Assembly (NCBI GenBank): GCA_018058425.1 | Contig: JAGOZX010000017.1 | Span: 1-43,758, forward strand | Direction of reading: 5' to 3' | DNA: 43,758 bases | Origin: Sebaldella sp. | Lineage (GTDB): Bacteria; Fusobacteriota; Fusobacteriia; Fusobacteriales; Leptotrichiaceae | Position numbers and translations under genes: made by a program | Notes under the pieces: generated by a model | Told to the model about the DNA's origin: nothing | The model's input: only the letters and a program-made list of their open reading frames with translations | Database searches by the model: none | In this document: piece after piece, positions 41,181 through 43,758 of the stretch | Numbering within the stretch: position 1 is the stretch's first letter | Layout of the letters: each line of letters begins with the position of its first letter

Positions 41181-43758
41181 ATGAAAAATACTAGATGGAA
41201 TTTTAAAAATATAAATGTAACAGATAATAAGCTTGCTAATGCTACAGGTATCTATTTAGATAAAGATATTCTTAGCATTTTACATTCTAGAAATATTCGA
41301 ACAAAAGATGAAATTGTAAAATTTCTAAACCCTAGCTTATCTCATGTTGGAGAGCCAAGTTCTTTAAAAGACTTGGATAAAGCTGTAGATATAATTTCTA
41401 AGGCCATGCAAAAAAATAAAAACATTTGGATTTATGGCGATTATGATGTAGATGGAATAACGTCTACTTCATTGATGTACCTTGCATTTAAAAAGCTGGG
41501 ATATGAAAATATTAATTACTATATTCCTATCCGTGATGAAGGATATGGATTAAATAAAAATGCTATAGATCAAATAAAGAACTCAGGAGGTGAATTGATT
41601 ATAACAGTTGACTGTGGTATTACATCTTACAATGAAATAGATTATGCTAGTTCATTAAAGATACCTGTTATTGTTACAGATCATCATGATATTTTAAATA
41701 AAAAACTGCCTAAAGCCAGTGCCGTTATAAACCCTAAAAGAGATGACAATGATTTTTCATTTAAATCTTTAGCAGGTGTTGGTGTAGCGTTTATGCTAGT
41801 TTTAGGATTATTTGAAAAAAATAATATAAAGGAAGAAGCTTATGAATTCTTAGATTTAGTATCTATTGGAACTGTGGCAGATATTGTTCCTCTTGTACAA
41901 GAAAACCGTATCTTTACTAAATTTGGTCTCGAAAAGCTTCTTAATACCAATATTTTAGGATTAAAATACCTTACTTCTTTGGTTTTTGATCCCAATAAAA
42001 AAGAGTTTATCACTTATGATGTTGGTTTTATTATAGCCCCTATTTTCAATGCTGCCGGCCGTCTAAAAGATGCAAAAATGGTAGTAAAACTTTTAACCAC
42101 AGAAAATAAAAGAGAAATTGAAATTATAGCTAAAGAGCTCATTTCTAAAAATAATGAAAGAAAAGTTCTTCAAGAAAAAATTGTTACTCAGGTAGAGGAG
42201 CACATACAAGAAAAATCTTTAAATGAGAATTCTGTTATTGTAGACTATTCCAGCGAATATCACCATGGTGTAATAGGTATTGTAGCTTCTAAAATTATAG
42301 ATATTTATTATAAACCTACTATTATCATGGAAGTGAAAGAAGATGAAGAGGTCGCTGTAGCCTCTTGTCGTAGCATTGAAGGCTTTAACCTTATTGAAGC
42401 ATTACAATCCATGCCAGAACTATTTCTAAAGTTTGGGGGTCATTCTGGAGCAGCTGGCTTCACTATACCCATTAAAAACATTGAATCATTTTCTAAAAAA
42501 ATAAATGATTATGCAAATAAAAAGCTAAGTGATGGAGATTTCATAAAAACTATAAATATAGACAGACAGATACCTGTTCATAAAATTTCATATGAGTTTT
42601 ATCAAATAATTGATTTATTGAAACCATTTGGATTTGGAAACCCAAGCCCTACTTTTTCTACTCAAAATGTAATTATTGAAAATGTAAAACACATTGGAAA
42701 AACTAAAACACATCTTATGTTTGATATTAAAAAGAATGGTTTTCTTTCTAGAAATGCAGTTTGGTTTGGAGCAGGAGAATATTTCAAAGACTTAAATCAA
42801 AACGTCTTTTATGACATAGCTTATAAGTTAAAAGTAGAAGATTATATGGATAAGTCATATACAAAAATTTATATTGATGATATTAAAAATTCAGAATTAA
42901 AAGATGATCGTTATTTATATTTTAACTCACTATATAATACTGTCTTCCCTTTAAAATCAATATTTTACACTAATATTGATCTTGATAGCGAACTGCCTAT
43001 TACTACAAAGTTAGATTTTGAACAATTATCTTTATACCAAGGCAATAAATTTGTTGGAAGACTTGACTATAATGTATCTAATCTACTAACTCAGTTAATA
43101 AAATTTTACAATCAAAGTTTTAAAATTAAAGTAGAGAAAATACAAAAATTTGATTCTCATAGTACAATAGACATTCTTATTAAAAGAGAATACGACTTTT
43201 TATCTTATGCTTATAATGATAAAAGATTATTTATAGATATCAAAAACTTTATAATTGGAGACCTAGAATATGACAGTTTTTCAAAACTTGTACTTTCTAA
43301 ATTTTTTAAAGATGAAAAAAACTTAATTATACCAATAGATAAAACTTATGATTTTAAATCTTTTTTTCTAACATGTGGAATTTTCTTTATGAAAAAAGAA
43401 AACTTAAAATCTCAGATTGTATCAAGTGCTAAGAACCCTTTATTTACAGATTTATTCATAAAAAACTATTTTGATATAAATAAAGAATATGAAGAAGGTT
43501 ATCCTTATACTGTTTTCTTTGATTCTATTCCAGAAGGCACTATTACAGAAAGAAATGTTATTATTTCAAATGATTATGAAAATAATGAATATGAAAAGAT
43601 AAATTTTGAGTTTACTATACCCGAAAATGTTTTATTAAAGACACCAAAAGAACTACTAAAACTTGAAAATGAAAAGAAAATACTATTTAATTTTATTCCA
43701 ACAAAAGAAAAAATTAAAATCAAAAAACTTATAGAAGAGGGTCAATCAGTTTATTCAG
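41181..43758 (+). CDS. recJ: single-stranded-DNA-specific exonuclease RecJ, 3' end cut by the window
   Basis: The frame is open from the ATG at 41181 (AGGGGGAATA upstream) to the last base, giving 859 residues with no stop. The DHH phosphoesterase core is complete: YGDYDVDG (85-92, Asp87/89/91), DCGIT (144-148) and TDHHD (166-170). The nucleic-acid binding DHHA1 motif is KFGGHSGAAGFTI near 417-429, and an OB-like region follows. RecJ degrades 5'-ended single strands in recombination and mismatch or base-excision repair. Typical RecJ proteins have about 560-790 residues, so the long C-terminal extension, also seen in some fusobacterial and clostridial proteins, is notable. I did not recognise a motif in it. 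Confidence 0.92.
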   Translation, partial: MKNTRWNFKNINVTDNKLANATGIYLDKDILSILHSRNIRTKDEIVKFLNPSLSHVGEPSSLKDLDKAVDIISKAMQKNKNIWIYGDYDVDGITSTSLMYLAFKKLGYENINYYIPIRDEGYGLNKNAIDQIKNSGGELIITVDCGITSYNEIDYASSLKIPVIVTDHHDILNKKLPKASAVINPKRDDNDFSFKSLAGVGVAFMLVLGLFEKNNIKEEAYEFLDLVSIGTVADIVPLVQENRIFTKFGLEKLLNTNILGLKYLTSLVFDPNKKEFITYDVGFIIAPIFNAAGRLKDAKMVVKLLTTENKREIEIIAKELISKNNERKVLQEKIVTQVEEHIQEKSLNENSVIVDYSSEYHHGVIGIVASKIIDIYYKPTIIMEVKEDEEVAVASCRSIEGFNLIEALQSMPELFLKFGGHSGAAGFTIPIKNIESFSKKINDYANKKLSDGDFIKTINIDRQIPVHKISYEFYQIIDLLKPFGFGNPSPTFSTQNVIIENVKHIGKTKTHLMFDIKKNGFLSRNAVWFGAGEYFKDLNQNVFYDIAYKLKVEDYMDKSYTKIYIDDIKNSELKDDRYLYFNSLYNTVFPLKSIFYTNIDLDSELPITTKLDFEQLSLYQGNKFVGRLDYNVSNLLTQLIKFYNQSFKIKVEKIQKFDSHSTIDILIKREYDFLSYAYNDKRLFIDIKNFIIGDLEYDSFSKLVLSKFFKDEKNLIIPIDKTYDFKSFFLTCGIFFMKKENLKSQIVSSAKNPLFTDLFIKNYFDINKEYEEGYPYTVFFDSIPEGTITERNVIISNDYENNEYEKINFEFTIPENVLLKTPKELLKLENEKKILFNFIPTKEKIKIKKLIEEGQSVYS

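Overview
The window is low-GC DNA (by eye roughly 30% G+C) and very probably comes from a Fusobacteriota-type anaerobe, most likely Fusobacteriaceae (Fusobacterium, Cetobacterium or Ilyobacter-like). I base this on the DKNYY-repeat protein, the long RecJ, the membrane-anchored parvulin foldase, the perR-ferritin-rubredoxin set and the AT-rich, AGGAGG-led genes. This is a family-level inference from gene content. No rRNA or tRNA is present to confirm it. I saw no CRISPR array, prophage or complete insertion sequence.

Layout. Positions 1-115 hold the tail of an IS30-family transposase and its probable terminal repeat. A DKNYY-repeat envelope protein follows at 550-1752 (+). Next come an ABC-F ATPase (1867-3783, -), a frameshifted aldo/keto reductase behind a MerR-type promoter (4186-5198, -) and a GNAT acetyltransferase (5370-5858, -). 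From 6125 to 21491 lies a minus-strand myo-inositol locus read in the order iolJ, iolC, iolB, iolA, iolD, iolG, iolE, an exported metallophosphoesterase, an inositol-type ABC transporter (binding protein, double ATPase, permease) and a second inositol dehydrogenase. A DeoR-family regulator (IolR-like) diverges at 21934-22695. The enzymes make a complete route: inositol is oxidised (IolG), dehydrated (IolE), ring-opened (IolD), isomerised (IolB), phosphorylated (IolC), cleaved (IolJ), and the malonate semialdehyde goes to acetyl-CoA (IolA).

From 22922 to 31235 runs a second minus-strand operon: three Gfo/Idh/MocA oxidoreductases, a CUT1 sugar ABC transporter without its ATPase, UxuA (mannonate dehydratase) and an SDR-type UxuB (fructuronate reductase). 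A GntR/FadR-type regulator diverges from it (31647-32342, +). A separate minus-strand operon (eda, kdgK and a second GntR gene, 32471-34850) supplies the lower steps, so mannonate can go to KDG, KDPG, then pyruvate and glyceraldehyde 3-phosphate. A near-perfect palindrome around TATACTAATATA lies in front of all three transcription units and is the likely shared operator. No uronate isomerase and no glycosidase is present, and three unassigned dehydrogenases sit exactly where those would be expected. This is the best candidate in the window for an undescribed catabolic route.

The right part is housekeeping: a small membrane protein (34994-35377, -), enolase (35529-36836, -), a SurA/PpiD-like foldase (37071-38879, -), a perR-ferritin-rubredoxin operon (40126 down to 38978, -), a secreted DUF3298-like protein (40496-41134, +) and recJ, which runs off the end (41181-43758, +). 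Most operons are closed by recognisable intrinsic terminators, and several have good sigma-70-type promoters, listed below.
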